Of a DNA stretch of 50,625 nucleotides, positions 17,588-26,889 are shown piece by piece (positions within the stretch are counted from its first letter, which is position 1; the number at the start of each line of letters is the position of its first letter). The notes beneath the pieces are model-generated. The model was not told the origin of the DNA, searched no databases, and saw only the letters and a program-made list of their open reading frames with translations. The stretch is from an uncultured bacterium (GTDB taxonomy: Bacteria > Cyanobacteriota > Vampirovibrionia > Gastranaerophilales > Gastranaerophilaceae). A program made the position numbers and the translations under genes. Where the stretch lies: the NCBI GenBank assembly GCA_902462155.1, contig CABQAQ010000012.1, positions 1 through 50,625 on the forward strand, given 5' to 3'.

Positions 17588-17701
17588 CTATTATATCCTC
17601 CTAAACTCCTAAAAAGATTTATAAATTAATAAAACTATAATAAAAAAATACACAAAAGTAAATAGTATATATTAATAAACGATAAACTAAAATATAAAGT
17701 T

Positions 17702-20700
17702 TTAGCTATCTAAAGAAGTTATTTTAATATCGATTTTATCGTTATATTTTTTTTCAAAGGAATTAATAAAAACATTAGAAGATTCAACCCAAAAATTACA
17801 ACCGGTTAAAATAGTTTTTTTATCAGTGGCCTCACCTGAATTAATATGAATAATTAAAGGATCTGATCCTTTAAATTGAGAAATAAAATCTTTAAGCTCA
17901 ATAATTTCTTCAAAAGGCATTTCTTTTTTTATACTAAGATGAACTAAATTACTATTTTCAACGGGCTTAACGGATTCAATAATAAATTGAATACTATCTT
18001 GTTCTTCACGTTTTTGCACACGTCCTGATAGGATAACTTTTTTACCGGTTTGCAAAAAGGATCCATATTCTACTAGGTTTTTGTAAAATATAACAAAATC
18101 TACGCTTGAAGTTAAATCTTCAATTACCCCCATTTTTAAAGATTTTGTAGGATCTTTTTTTAAAGGTATTTGTCTTTCCTGAACAACTAAACCACAGATT
18201 GTTACTAATTTATCATTTGGTACATCGGATAACTCGTTAATATTATGGGTTGTTAAAAATTTTAATTTATCTTTAATATTTTCTAAAGGATGAGAGCTAA
18301 TATAAAACCCAAGAAGTTCTTTTTCAAAACCTTGGATTATAGAATCAGAATAATCCGAATCATCACCTAATAACTTGAAAGACTGCATTTCAAAGCTTTG
18401 AGTCATTGAAGTGCTATTATTTAATCCTGCCCCTGAAAGTGCAGAAAATAAACTTACTTGCCCAAGCTCTTTAGCCTTATGTTCTTTCTGAGCCAGATTA
18501 ATTATACTATCTATATTTTCTATTAGCTTTTTTCGACTAGGCTCTAAACTACAGAATGCTCCAGATTTAAAAAGACTTTCTAAAGTTTTTCTATTTATAC
18601 ATTTCATATCAACTCTGGCTACAAAGTCACTTATAGATGTAAATTTTCCATTTTCTCTTTCTTTTTCAATAAGCTCAATAATACTACTACCAACCCCTTT
18701 TACAGATCCAAGTCCAAATCTGATATTATTTCCATCAGGAGTAAAGTCAATAGATGAATAATTAATATCAGGCGGTAAAATTTTTATACCAAGTTTTTGT
18801 GACTCTGAAATGTAACTTTGTGTCTTATCAAGATCATTTTTTACACTAGAAAGTAAAGCAGCCATATACTCGATAGGATAATGTGCTTTAAGATAAGCAG
18901 TCTGATAGGCAACAAAAGCATAAGCAGCAGAATGTGATCTGTTAAAGCAATAAGCAGCAAATTTTGCCATAGTTTCAAATAAATCAGATGCTATTTTTTC
19001 TTCTATATTATTATTTTTAGCCCCTTCAATAAAAATAGACTTCTGCTTTTCCATAACATCGTGCTTTTTCTTCCCCATAGCCCGACGTAGAATATCAGCT
19101 TGACCTAATGTATATCCGGCCATTGCTTGAGCTATCTGCATAATCTGTTCTTGATATACAATAGTTCCATAGGTATCTTTTAAAATAGGTTCTAATACCG
19201 GATGTGGGTATTTAATTTCTTGACGACCATGTTTTCTAGCTACAAAATCTTCAACCATGCCGGAATCTAAAGGCCCCGGTCTAAATAATGCTACTAATGC
19301 TCCTAAGTCTTCAAAAACAGATGGTCTTAAATCCCTTACGAGTTTTTTCATTCCGGCAGATTCTAACTGAAATACTCCATCCGTATCCCCTCTTGTCAGT
19401 AAATCAAAAGTTAATTTATCGTCTAACGGAATCTTATTTATATCAAAAGTTTCACCTGTACGCTGTTTTATTAAATCTAAAGTATTTCTTATGGTTGTTA
19501 AGTTTTTTAGACCTAAAAAATCCATTTTTAAAAGACCAAGTTTTTCAATATCACTCATTGCAAACTCGGTAATTACAGAATTTTCTTTTGATAATTGAAC
19601 AGGTACAATTTCATTTAATGGTAAATGTGATATTATTACTCCGGCAGCATGAGTTCCTATATTCTGCTTAAGTCCCTCTATCGGTAAAGCCATATCTACT
19701 ATTTTTTTTACAGTAGGATTACTATCATATAAAGCTTTAAGTTCCATACCATCTGCAAGTGCATCTTTTAAAGTTACCCCAGGACCGGATGGTATTAAGC
19801 TTGACCATTTATTCGCTTCAGAAAATGGAACATCATAAGCTCTTGCAATACTTTTAAAAGCATTTTTTGCTGCTAAAGATCCAAAAGTTATGATTTGACA
19901 TACATGATCAGCTCCGTATTTTTTTGTTACATATTCAATAACTTTTGCTCTGCCTTCAATACAAAAATCAATATCGACATCGGGCATACTTACTCTTTCA
20001 GGATTTAAGAAACGCTCAAATAATAAATTATGTTCTATTGGATCAAGACTTGTTATTCCTAAAGCATAAGCTATAACACTTCCAGCAGCAGAACCTCTTC
20101 CTGGACCTACAGGAATATTATGTTCTCTTGAGTAATTTATAAAATCCCAAACAATTAGAAAGTATGCAGCAAATCCCATATTATCTATAATTGATAATTC
20201 GTATCTTGCTCTTTTTTCTATATCAGAAGAAATCTTTCCGTATTTTTCATTTAAACCTTTAAATACAAGATGCTCTAAGTATGTTTCAGCAGTATATCCT
20301 TCAGGTACATCAAATGGTGGTAAAAAAGATTTTCCCATTTCGATTGTTAAATTACATTTATTCGCAATATTTACTGTATTTTCAATAGCTTTATTAAACT
20401 GATTTTCATCTAACCAATGAAAGGATTCTTTTAATTCTTCCGGCGTTTTTACATAAAATTCGTTATTAGAAAATTTAAATCTATTGTTATCTTCTTTTAA
20501 AGAGTTTGTTTGAATACATAGAAGGGTATCATGCCAATCAGCATCTTCTTTTTTTAAATAATGACTGTCATTTGTAATTACAAGTTCTATACCAAGCTCT
20601 TTAGATAATTTTATTAAGTCTGGATTACTTTTTTTCTGATCTAACAGACCATGATCTTGCATTTCTAAATAGTAATCATCAGCAAATAAGCTTTTATAAT

Positions 20701-21190
20701 ATTGAGCAATTTCTTTAGCTTCATTATATCCTTGCTTAAGTATAGCTTGTATAACTTCACCTTGAATACAAGCTGATAGGCAAATAAGGCCATCTTTATA
20801 TTTTTCTAGTAATTTATGATTAATTCTTGGTTTATAGTAGAAGCCTTCAATATGAGAGATACTTACAAGTTTAATTAAGTTTTGATAACCTTGTTGATTT
20901 TTAGCTATTAAGACTAAATGATAATACTCCCGACTGGAAGGTGATTTATCAGATAGATCTTGGCTATTTGTAACATAGAACTCACATCCTATAAGAGCTT
21001 TTATTCCAGCATCTTTAGCAGCGACATACATATCAATAGCACCATACATAACCCCATGATCTGTAATAGCAACAGCGGGCATATTATTTTCTTTAGCAAA
21101 TTTGCATAAAGCTTTTGTTCTTATACTTCCATCAAGTAGGCTATATTCCGTGTGTAAATGTAATGGTACGTATTGCATTTTAAATTCCAT
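17702..21190 (-). CDS. dnaE: DNA polymerase III alpha subunit
   Basis: A 1162-residue replicative polymerase of DnaE type. The N-terminal PHP domain starts with PLHLHTEYSLLDG and continues with AITDHGVMYG. The C-family catalytic core has GPGRGSAAGS and the acidic motif PDVDIDFC. FNRSHSAAYAFVAYQTAYLK is present in the fingers region, then a helix-hairpin-helix region and a C-terminal OB fold (VTICGLVVQERQIP). Near residue 910 GQVSLF lies where DnaE carries its beta-clamp-binding motif. There is no intein and the length is normal. The start may be either ATG 21190 or the ATG four codons later (21178), which has TGGA upstream; the first is listed. The gene stands apart from other replication genes. 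Confidence 0.97.
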   Translation of the reverse strand: MEFKMQYVPLHLHTEYSLLDGSIRTKALCKFAKENNMPAVAITDHGVMYGAIDMYVAAKDAGIKALIGCEFYVTNSQDLSDKSPSSREYYHLVLIAKNQQGYQNLIKLVSISHIEGFYYKPRINHKLLEKYKDGLICLSACIQGEVIQAILKQGYNEAKEIAQYYKSLFADDYYLEMQDHGLLDQKKSNPDLIKLSKELGIELVITNDSHYLKKEDADWHDTLLCIQTNSLKEDNNRFKFSNNEFYVKTPEELKESFHWLDENQFNKAIENTVNIANKCNLTIEMGKSFLPPFDVPEGYTAETYLEHLVFKGLNEKYGKISSDIEKRARYELSIIDNMGFAAYFLIVWDFINYSREHNIPVGPGRGSAAGSVIAYALGITSLDPIEHNLLFERFLNPERVSMPDVDIDFCIEGRAKVIEYVTKKYGADHVCQIITFGSLAAKNAFKSIARAYDVPFSEANKWSSLIPSGPGVTLKDALADGMELKALYDSNPTVKKIVDMALPIEGLKQNIGTHAAGVIISHLPLNEIVPVQLSKENSVITEFAMSDIEKLGLLKMDFLGLKNLTTIRNTLDLIKQRTGETFDINKIPLDDKLTFDLLTRGDTDGVFQLESAGMKKLVRDLRPSVFEDLGALVALFRPGPLDSGMVEDFVARKHGRQEIKYPHPVLEPILKDTYGTIVYQEQIMQIAQAMAGYTLGQADILRRAMGKKKHDVMEKQKSIFIEGAKNNNIEEKIASDLFETMAKFAAYCFNRSHSAAYAFVAYQTAYLKAHYPIEYMAALLSSVKNDLDKTQSYISESQKLGIKILPPDINYSSIDFTPDGNNIRFGLGSVKGVGSSIIELIEKERENGKFTSISDFVARVDMKCINRKTLESLFKSGAFCSLEPSRKKLIENIDSIINLAQKEHKAKELGQVSLFSALSGAGLNNSTSMTQSFEMQSFKLLGDDSDYSDSIIQGFEKELLGFYISSHPLENIKDKLKFLTTHNINELSDVPNDKLVTICGLVVQERQIPLKKDPTKSLKMGVIEDLTSSVDFVIFYKNLVEYGSFLQTGKKVILSGRVQKREEQDSIQFIIESVKPVENSNLVHLSIKKEMPFEEIIELKDFISQFKGSDPLIIHINSGEATDKKTILTGCNFWVESSNVFINSFEKKYNDKIDIKITSLDS

Positions 21191-21275
21191 AAAAAATAAT
21201 AAGGTAATAAAAGTAATTTACCACAATTAAAATCTCATTTAAACCGTATTTTAAGAAATTATTAAAAATTGAAAC

Positions 21276-21324
21276 AATATATTTATTAGACAATAAATAT
21301 ATTTACATATAAAATATATTTATT
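21276..21324 (+). promoter_or_regulatory. Three alternating copies of a 12-base arm directly before thiE
   Basis: AATATATTTATT (21276-21287), its exact complement AATAAATATATT (21292-21303), and AATATATTTATT again (21313-21324), ending at the base before the thiE ATG. The middle arm can pair with either neighbour, giving two mutually exclusive hairpins. A possible promoter (TTAGAC 21286-21291, 16-base spacer, TATAAA 21308-21313) overlaps. No TPP riboswitch sequence is present. Confidence 0.5.
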
Positions 21325-22365
21325 ATGAAAAGAATAATAGATGCAAATTTAAATAGAGTAACAGAGGCATTAAGAGTACTTGAAGAACTTACACGTTTTA
21401 AATTTAATAATATAGAATTAAGCTCATATCTGAAAAATCAAAGACATGAAATATGCAAAATACAGGATTTATATTATGATGATTTATTAAAATATCGTAA
21501 TAGTGAACAAGATATAGGAATTAATATTGATAATCCGACAAAAATAGTTAATTTACATAAGAATAATATAAATTTGGTTTTTAAAGCAAATATAAAAAGA
21601 TTACAGCAAGGATTAAGAGTTTTAAGTGAGTATGATATAGAAAATAATCATTTATATGAGCATATAAGATATAAAAGCTATGAAATAGAGAAGCAAATAT
21701 GGGGACTTTTAAAAATGGATATAAAAAAATATTTATTAAAAGATAAAAAATTGTATTTAGTTACGAATTCTGATAAATTTAATAGCGACGATGAATTTTT
21801 GGATGCAGTAGCATCATCTTTAAAAGGTGGTGTAGATATTGTTCAATTAAGAGAAAAGAATGCAAATGCAAAAAGGATAATAGAGCTTGGCTTAAAGATA
21901 AGGGAGCTTACAAGTTTATATAATGCTTTATTTATAGTAAATGACAGAGTAGATATAGCAAAAATAGTTAATGCAGATGGAGTTCATTTAGGTCAAGATG
22001 ATATAGATATTAATACAGCAAGAGAAATTTTAGGATCAGGTAAAATAGTTGGAATATCTACGCACTGTAAAGATGATGCTAAAAGGGCAATTGAAGCAGA
22101 AGCTGATTATATAGGGGTCGGACCTGTTTTTGAAACACCAACAAAGCCTGGTAGAAAAGCAGCCGGGTTAGATTATTTAAAATTTGTATCAAAAAATTAT
22201 AGTATTCCATTTTTTGCAATAGGTGGTATAAATGAACAGAATATCGATACAGTAATTGATTATGGAGCTAAAAGAGTAGCTATAGTAAGAGCTATTATCA
22301 ATAATGAAAATCCTGAATTAATAGCTTCTATTATTAAGCAAAAACTTAATAATAGAAAGTATTAA
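21325..22365 (+). CDS. thiE: Thiamine-phosphate synthase with N-terminal ThiD2-type domain
   Basis: A 346-residue protein. The C-terminal ~210 residues are the TIM-barrel TMP synthase that joins HMP-PP and thiazole phosphate: LYLVTN start, VDIVQLREKNA, IVNDRVDIA, DGVHLGQDD, VGVGPVFETPTKPG-like YIGVGPVF, and FAIGGI with the terminal helix. The N-terminal ~130 residues (RIIDANLNRVTEALRVLEEL...) are the extra domain found on ThiE of Cyanobacteria and some other phyla, called ThiD2, proposed to act on HMP phosphate. The domain arrangement is one of the best taxonomic hints in the window. No Shine-Dalgarno is visible; the repeat arms abut the ATG. No other thi gene is nearby. Confidence 0.93.
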   Translation: MKRIIDANLNRVTEALRVLEELTRFKFNNIELSSYLKNQRHEICKIQDLYYDDLLKYRNSEQDIGINIDNPTKIVNLHKNNINLVFKANIKRLQQGLRVLSEYDIENNHLYEHIRYKSYEIEKQIWGLLKMDIKKYLLKDKKLYLVTNSDKFNSDDEFLDAVASSLKGGVDIVQLREKNANAKRIIELGLKIRELTSLYNALFIVNDRVDIAKIVNADGVHLGQDDIDINTAREILGSGKIVGISTHCKDDAKRAIEAEADYIGVGPVFETPTKPGRKAAGLDYLKFVSKNYSIPFFAIGGINEQNIDTVIDYGAKRVAIVRAIINNENPELIASIIKQKLNNRKY

Positions 22366-22382
22366 TTCAAAGTATAAGATTA

Positions 22383-22901
22383 TTAATTTCCATAAACAAG
22401 ATAATCAAATAATTTTTTAAGAGGGGATCTTTTTTTATTAGCTAGAGCATTTTTTCTAGCTGATTCTTTTAGTTCAGCACCTACAGTTGAGTAAACAAAA
22501 TCAAGCATAGCAGAACTTCTATCTTCTTGAGTTTTATATTCTTCACGGAATTTAATAAGCTCACCATTATCTAAAAATTTGCCGCCACAAGAATAACAAT
22601 CATCAATTTGGATTTCACGTTTGATACTACTGAAATTTTTAACCATTTTAGCTCCACAAACAGGACAAACTCGTGGCAAACTTTCATCAACTTTAATAAA
22701 AGTTTTATCTTTTAACACTTCAATTATACGATCAATATTTTCGTGTTGTTCATCAAAATATTTAAATTCTCTGTTATCAAAATAAATACCACCACAACCG
22801 TCAAGGCATATATCTAAATTTATTCCGTGTTCAGGAATAAATATTTTATGCATTTTTTTTTGACAAGCCGGACATTTAATAATTTTAAAAGTATCTGCCA
22901 T
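22383..22901 (-). CDS. Zinc-ribbon (zf-TFIIB type) protein
   Basis: About 172 residues from the ATG at 22901, chosen because AAGGAGAT lies nine bases upstream; the in-frame ATG at 22961 has none. It contains two copies of a zinc ribbon of the zf-TFIIB family: IKCPACQKKM paired with CLDGCGGIYFDNRE, and RVCPVCGAKM paired with CYSCGGKFLDNGEL. The remainder is a basic helical C-terminus. Members are widespread small proteins of unknown role; nucleic acid or protein binding is assumed from the fold. It converges with thiE and is divergent from the 338-residue membrane protein gene. Confidence 0.85.
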   Translation of the reverse strand: MADTFKIIKCPACQKKMHKIFIPEHGINLDICLDGCGGIYFDNREFKYFDEQHENIDRIIEVLKDKTFIKVDESLPRVCPVCGAKMVKNFSSIKREIQIDDCYSCGGKFLDNGELIKFREEYKTQEDRSSAMLDFVYSTVGAELKESARKNALANKKRSPLKKLFDYLVYGN

Positions 22902-23009
22902 AAACAATATCTCCTTTTTTATTTTATTAAAAATAACATGTTTTATAATAGCTGTCTTCATACTTTCAAAGGAAGTTTTACAAGATTTAGATATCAGGAG
23001 AAAAAAATT

Positions 23010-23029
23010 TTTTGTAAACTTTTGTAAAC
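23010..23029. promoter_or_regulatory. Tandem TTTTGTAAAC repeat
   Basis: TTTTGTAAAC occurs twice back to back (23010-23019, 23020-23029), that is one helical turn apart, in the divergent region between the zinc-ribbon gene and the 338-residue gene. It shares TTTTGTAAA with motifs upstream of other lineage-specific genes. Confidence 0.4.
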
Positions 23030-23106
23030 AAAGAAAAAAAAAATAGCAATTTTATTTTTTTTCAACGTTAAGAAATATAGGTGTAGATAATATATTTGGA
23101 TAAGTA

Positions 23107-24123
23107 ATGAATAGTGTATCAATGATTAATGGTAATAATAAGAACCAAAATTATGTAGTATCACAAAATAAGATAAGCGAGATACATAATGCAAGCGATC
23201 ATGTTATAGACAATACATATGCAAATAGATTAAAGATCGGAGCTGATAAACTCACAAATGCATTTACGGTATATCCGGCAAAGGGTTTAAAAGGAGATAA
23301 AAATGCAAATTTTTATGAATTTTTAACAATGGGTCAAGTTCCATATTTAATCGGAAGCGGATTGATGATGTCGCATGCTATAATAGCCAAGAAATATGAT
23401 AAATTTGGCGGGGTGCAGGCAGCAAAGATCACTGGACCGGCAGCTATAGGTGTTGTTTTATATGGTGTATTAAAAAATCTTTCAAGGCAATTAATAAATA
23501 AGCCGATAGAGATGGCAACTGGGGTAGATTTAGATTTACCATATAGGAAGGTTGTTCACGAGTTACCATCTACAAGTGACGGGAAGTCTTCTGCTAGTAT
23601 AGAGTATCATAAAGTGTTTGAAAGTGCTGATTTTCCTCGTTGGGATTTGTTATACGATTATGATAAATATGGAAGTAAAAGAGGATCTTATTATGATCAC
23701 GTAGCAAAAAAAATGGGGTTAGGTGAAAATTTAGAATCATCAGATCAAGCTGCAAAACCTAAAATAAAAGAGTTACTTATAAAAGCAAGGACTACGTCTT
23801 TATTTACAAGTTATTTATGGGCTGGACTTGGAGTTATTTTAGCTTGTCAAGATCCTATTGCTAATTTGTTTGAAAAAAAACAATATAAAACTTTAAAACA
23901 AAAGTTTTCTATGGGGAATATCAAAGCACAAAGCAAGAAAATAGCAAATGCTGTTTTCAAGAGTTGTAAAGATGTAGTAAGTACAAAAACCGGTAAAGCT
24001 TATGTAATAGGAACAATAGCTGCCACTGTTTTGAGTAATATAATTTGTTTATCCACAATAAAACAAAAACCGGTATCTAAAGAAGCAGAAATAGATAAAA
24101 GTAAAGATTATACAGTAGGTTAA
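23107..24123 (+). CDS. Lineage-specific multi-helix membrane protein (338 residues)
   Basis: An unrecognised protein with no signal peptide and about four hydrophobic segments: VPYLIGSGLMMSHAIIA (around 80), GPAAIGVVLYGVL (around 110), SYLWAGLGVILACQ (around 240) and a C-terminal AYVIGTIAATVLSNIICL followed by a polar tail. Shared features with the next gene product include a central ATGVDL(D)-then-Tyr motif, a (R/P)WDL motif and the same helix spacing, so the two look like diverged paralogues. It is the first gene of an operon: the next starts four bases after its stop. The ATG has only a weak GGATAA upstream. Confidence 0.65.
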   Translation: MNSVSMINGNNKNQNYVVSQNKISEIHNASDHVIDNTYANRLKIGADKLTNAFTVYPAKGLKGDKNANFYEFLTMGQVPYLIGSGLMMSHAIIAKKYDKFGGVQAAKITGPAAIGVVLYGVLKNLSRQLINKPIEMATGVDLDLPYRKVVHELPSTSDGKSSASIEYHKVFESADFPRWDLLYDYDKYGSKRGSYYDHVAKKMGLGENLESSDQAAKPKIKELLIKARTTSLFTSYLWAGLGVILACQDPIANLFEKKQYKTLKQKFSMGNIKAQSKKIANAVFKSCKDVVSTKTGKAYVIGTIAATVLSNIICLSTIKQKPVSKEAEIDKSKDYTVG

Positions 24124-24127
24124 AATT

Positions 24128-26875
24128 ATGGCGTTAAATAATAATAATATTAATGATAAGCAAAAACAGCTACAAGCTAATCAAACATTTAAGACAAGAG
24201 CTTTAAATGGTATGGATGTATCTGATAAAATAAAGCCACAAAAAGGTAAAGGATATATAGTAAAAAACAGTTTATTAGGAGCCCCTATTGAATATGCTAA
24301 GGATTTAAAGTCAGATGTAGTACATGTAAAGAGTGGTTTAGAGGGTAAATCACGAGATCATTATTTAGGCAGAACAAATGATCTTGCAATGAAAACCGGA
24401 GCTTTAGTTTTAGGGGCATATTTATTCACAAAAAAAGGTACACCTAAAACAAAAGCAATGGAATTCATAGGACCATTAGCATTTTTCGGAACTATGTTTG
24501 CTTGGCCAAGAATAGCAATAGCAGCACCTATGAAGGCAGCTACAGGTGTAGATATGTTTATGCAGTATCATGATTCAGAGGGAAGGAAAAAATATTTCTT
24601 TCAAGATCCTCAATATACGCCTTGGGATTTAGTATCAAAAGAAGATATGGATAAAATGGCAAAAAAAATGAACGTATCTGATGATACTCCAAATAGAGAT
24701 GAAGTTGTAAAAGAAAAAGCAAATAAGTTAGCTTTACAAGGTAATACACTATGGATGTTAACAGCAGGTTTTGCAACTCCTGTTGGAGCAGCTTTATTGT
24801 GTAATTTAATAGATAAACCTGTAACTAAAGGATTTGAATCAGCTATATTAAAATCCACAAAAAAAGAAATGGAAAAGTTAGTTCCGATAACAGATAATAA
24901 TATAGAATCGTACAAAGTTTTAGATAAAAAGGGTTTAAAAGAATTAAATAAAATATTGGAAAATAATGGGAATGCATCTTTATCAATGAATAGTCCATTA
25001 TTAAGGAATATTGTAAGTACAATAGCACCGGATAATGATAAAATAATAGATAAAGCCATAGCAGAAGATATTATGGATTTTGCAAGTAAGCATTCTAAAA
25101 AAGAATTTGAGGCAAAAGAATTTATAAATTTTGTATTAGATGAATCAAGGTATACAAATATTGACGGAGTAAATGCTAAGAATGTTGATATTTTGAAAAA
25201 GATAGGTATTTCACCTGAAGAGTTACGTAGTCAAGTAGAAAATATAAGTTCTGATAACTTGAAAAATAAAGATGCGCTAAAAGATTTTATAACATCGTAT
25301 AATTATCCTACTAAACAAGTTATGCAAGGTGGTAATCCTAAGGCTGATATTATTGGAAATATCATTGAAACAGCTTATCAAGATTATTCAAAACCTATTT
25401 TAAATGAAGATGTAAAAGAATATATACAAAAGCTTAATAAAACTATGGACGTATATGCACAAAATGAAGCTAAATTCATGAAGTATATGGACGTAAGAAT
25501 AGGTGATAGATCAGAAACATTTATAGCAAATTGTGCAAATGACTATTATGATGCATTTTTTGATTCATTAGGTATCAAAGGTTCAAAATTGAAAAAAGCA
25601 CAAAAGGGTCTTAAAGAAGCTGATGAGGTTGTAAATCAAGCAATAATAGATATAGCAAGTGATGATAATAAATATAAAAAAGCTGTCAAGAATTTATCAA
25701 AGGTAATAGAAAATCTTGAGAATGGTTTAGGAGATAAAACAAAAATAGAATATCAAGAGAATGTTGATAAAATATTAACTCAATTTGATGAGAATAGTGA
25801 ATTCAAAAATGTAGCAAAATATATGCTTGGAGAATCAAAAAATGGAAAGAATACAGTATTTGCAGATATTACAGATCCATTAATAGCCGGTTCAAGACGT
25901 CAAGCTCTTAATACATATTATGAGAACAGAGTAAGTGGTATTAAAGCTATGTTTTATAGACCATTATTAATGTTAGATTTAGAAAAAAGAATACAAGAAG
26001 GGTCATTGGAAGAACAATTCAAATCATTAGTAGACAAGCAAAGAGCATTTGGTCAAGATAAGTTAACCTATGATGATTATCCAAGAATTGAAGAGATCTG
26101 TAGAAATGAAATAAGAAAATCTAAAGTATCAGATCAGGCACAAAAATTCAACTTATACTCACCAGAAGATTATAAAATAGTAATGAAGTTATTGTATCCA
26201 ACAGCAGAAACTTCTCAAGCCATTGATGAGGTAATCCAAGGTAAAAAAGTTGATATAAGTGTTTTAAGAAATACAATAAAAAATGAAGAATTAAAGAATA
26301 TATTAGAAAATACAGTAGCAAGTATGGAATCAGAAACCGGTAGTTCTGTATCATTAATATCGATTGAAAAGTTAAAAAGAGCAATAAAATCAGATAGTGA
26401 AGAGCCACAAAAAGCATTAGAAGAATTCCAAAAGATATTAAAAAATCCTACGGTGAAAGATAGACTAATATTTTCAAAGAATCTTGAAGAATCAATAAGT
26501 CCATCTACTTTAGAAGCAATTGGTGGAAATGATAGCAAACTTGTTAAAGGTTTAAGTGAGTATGCATCTAATGTTGCATTTTATATAGGTGATGATAATA
26601 ATCCATTAATGCCAAACCATAAAATATTTAATTGTAACTTATGGAAACCAGAAACATCAAATGTTAGAAATAAAATGTTATCTTGTATGAATAAAGATAA
26701 TTTATCAACAGAATCAGTTGTAAAATTAACTAGAGATGGAGCCATGAGAAAATCTAATTCTAAAACGTGGATGAATAGGTTTGGAACTCTAGGCTTAGCA
26801 TTAGTAGGTACAACAGCTATATTAGTAAGTGCTTTAATAGCAAATATAAAGAAATCAGAAGATAATCAAGCATAA
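24128..26875 (+). CDS. Lineage-specific membrane protein with large helical insert (915 residues)
   Basis: An unrecognised protein. Residues 90-240 repeat the layout of the upstream 338-residue protein: hydrophobic ALVLGAYLF, then GPLAFFGTMFAWPRIAIAAP, ATGVDMFMQY, TPWDL, and LWMLTAGFATPVGAALLC. About 600 residues of charged, Asn/Lys-rich helices then follow, before a single C-terminal membrane helix (TLGLALVGTTAILVSALIA) with the tail NIKKSEDNQA. It therefore reads as the same membrane scaffold with a very large domain inserted before the last helix. No enzymatic motif is seen. Its ribosome-binding site (AGGTTA) overlaps the stop of the preceding gene, and the GH13 gene follows after 14 bases, so the three are one operon. 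Confidence 0.65.
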   Translation: MALNNNNINDKQKQLQANQTFKTRALNGMDVSDKIKPQKGKGYIVKNSLLGAPIEYAKDLKSDVVHVKSGLEGKSRDHYLGRTNDLAMKTGALVLGAYLFTKKGTPKTKAMEFIGPLAFFGTMFAWPRIAIAAPMKAATGVDMFMQYHDSEGRKKYFFQDPQYTPWDLVSKEDMDKMAKKMNVSDDTPNRDEVVKEKANKLALQGNTLWMLTAGFATPVGAALLCNLIDKPVTKGFESAILKSTKKEMEKLVPITDNNIESYKVLDKKGLKELNKILENNGNASLSMNSPLLRNIVSTIAPDNDKIIDKAIAEDIMDFASKHSKKEFEAKEFINFVLDESRYTNIDGVNAKNVDILKKIGISPEELRSQVENISSDNLKNKDALKDFITSYNYPTKQVMQGGNPKADIIGNIIETAYQDYSKPILNEDVKEYIQKLNKTMDVYAQNEAKFMKYMDVRIGDRSETFIANCANDYYDAFFDSLGIKGSKLKKAQKGLKEADEVVNQAIIDIASDDNKYKKAVKNLSKVIENLENGLGDKTKIEYQENVDKILTQFDENSEFKNVAKYMLGESKNGKNTVFADITDPLIAGSRRQALNTYYENRVSGIKAMFYRPLLMLDLEKRIQEGSLEEQFKSLVDKQRAFGQDKLTYDDYPRIEEICRNEIRKSKVSDQAQKFNLYSPEDYKIVMKLLYPTAETSQAIDEVIQGKKVDISVLRNTIKNEELKNILENTVASMESETGSSVSLISIEKLKRAIKSDSEEPQKALEEFQKILKNPTVKDRLIFSKNLEESISPSTLEAIGGNDSKLVKGLSEYASNVAFYIGDDNNPLMPNHKIFNCNLWKPETSNVRNKMLSCMNKDNLSTESVVKLTRDGAMRKSNSKTWMNRFGTLGLALVGTTAILVSALIANIKKSEDNQA

Positions 26876-26889
26876 TAGGAGAAATATAT

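Noticed and set aside
17702..21190. Intein or frameshift in dnaE.
   Set aside because: The frame is continuous, motifs are collinear and the length is normal.
21191..21324. TPP riboswitch before thiE.
   Set aside because: No conserved CUGAGA or ACCUGA-type segments; only the A/T inverted arms are present.
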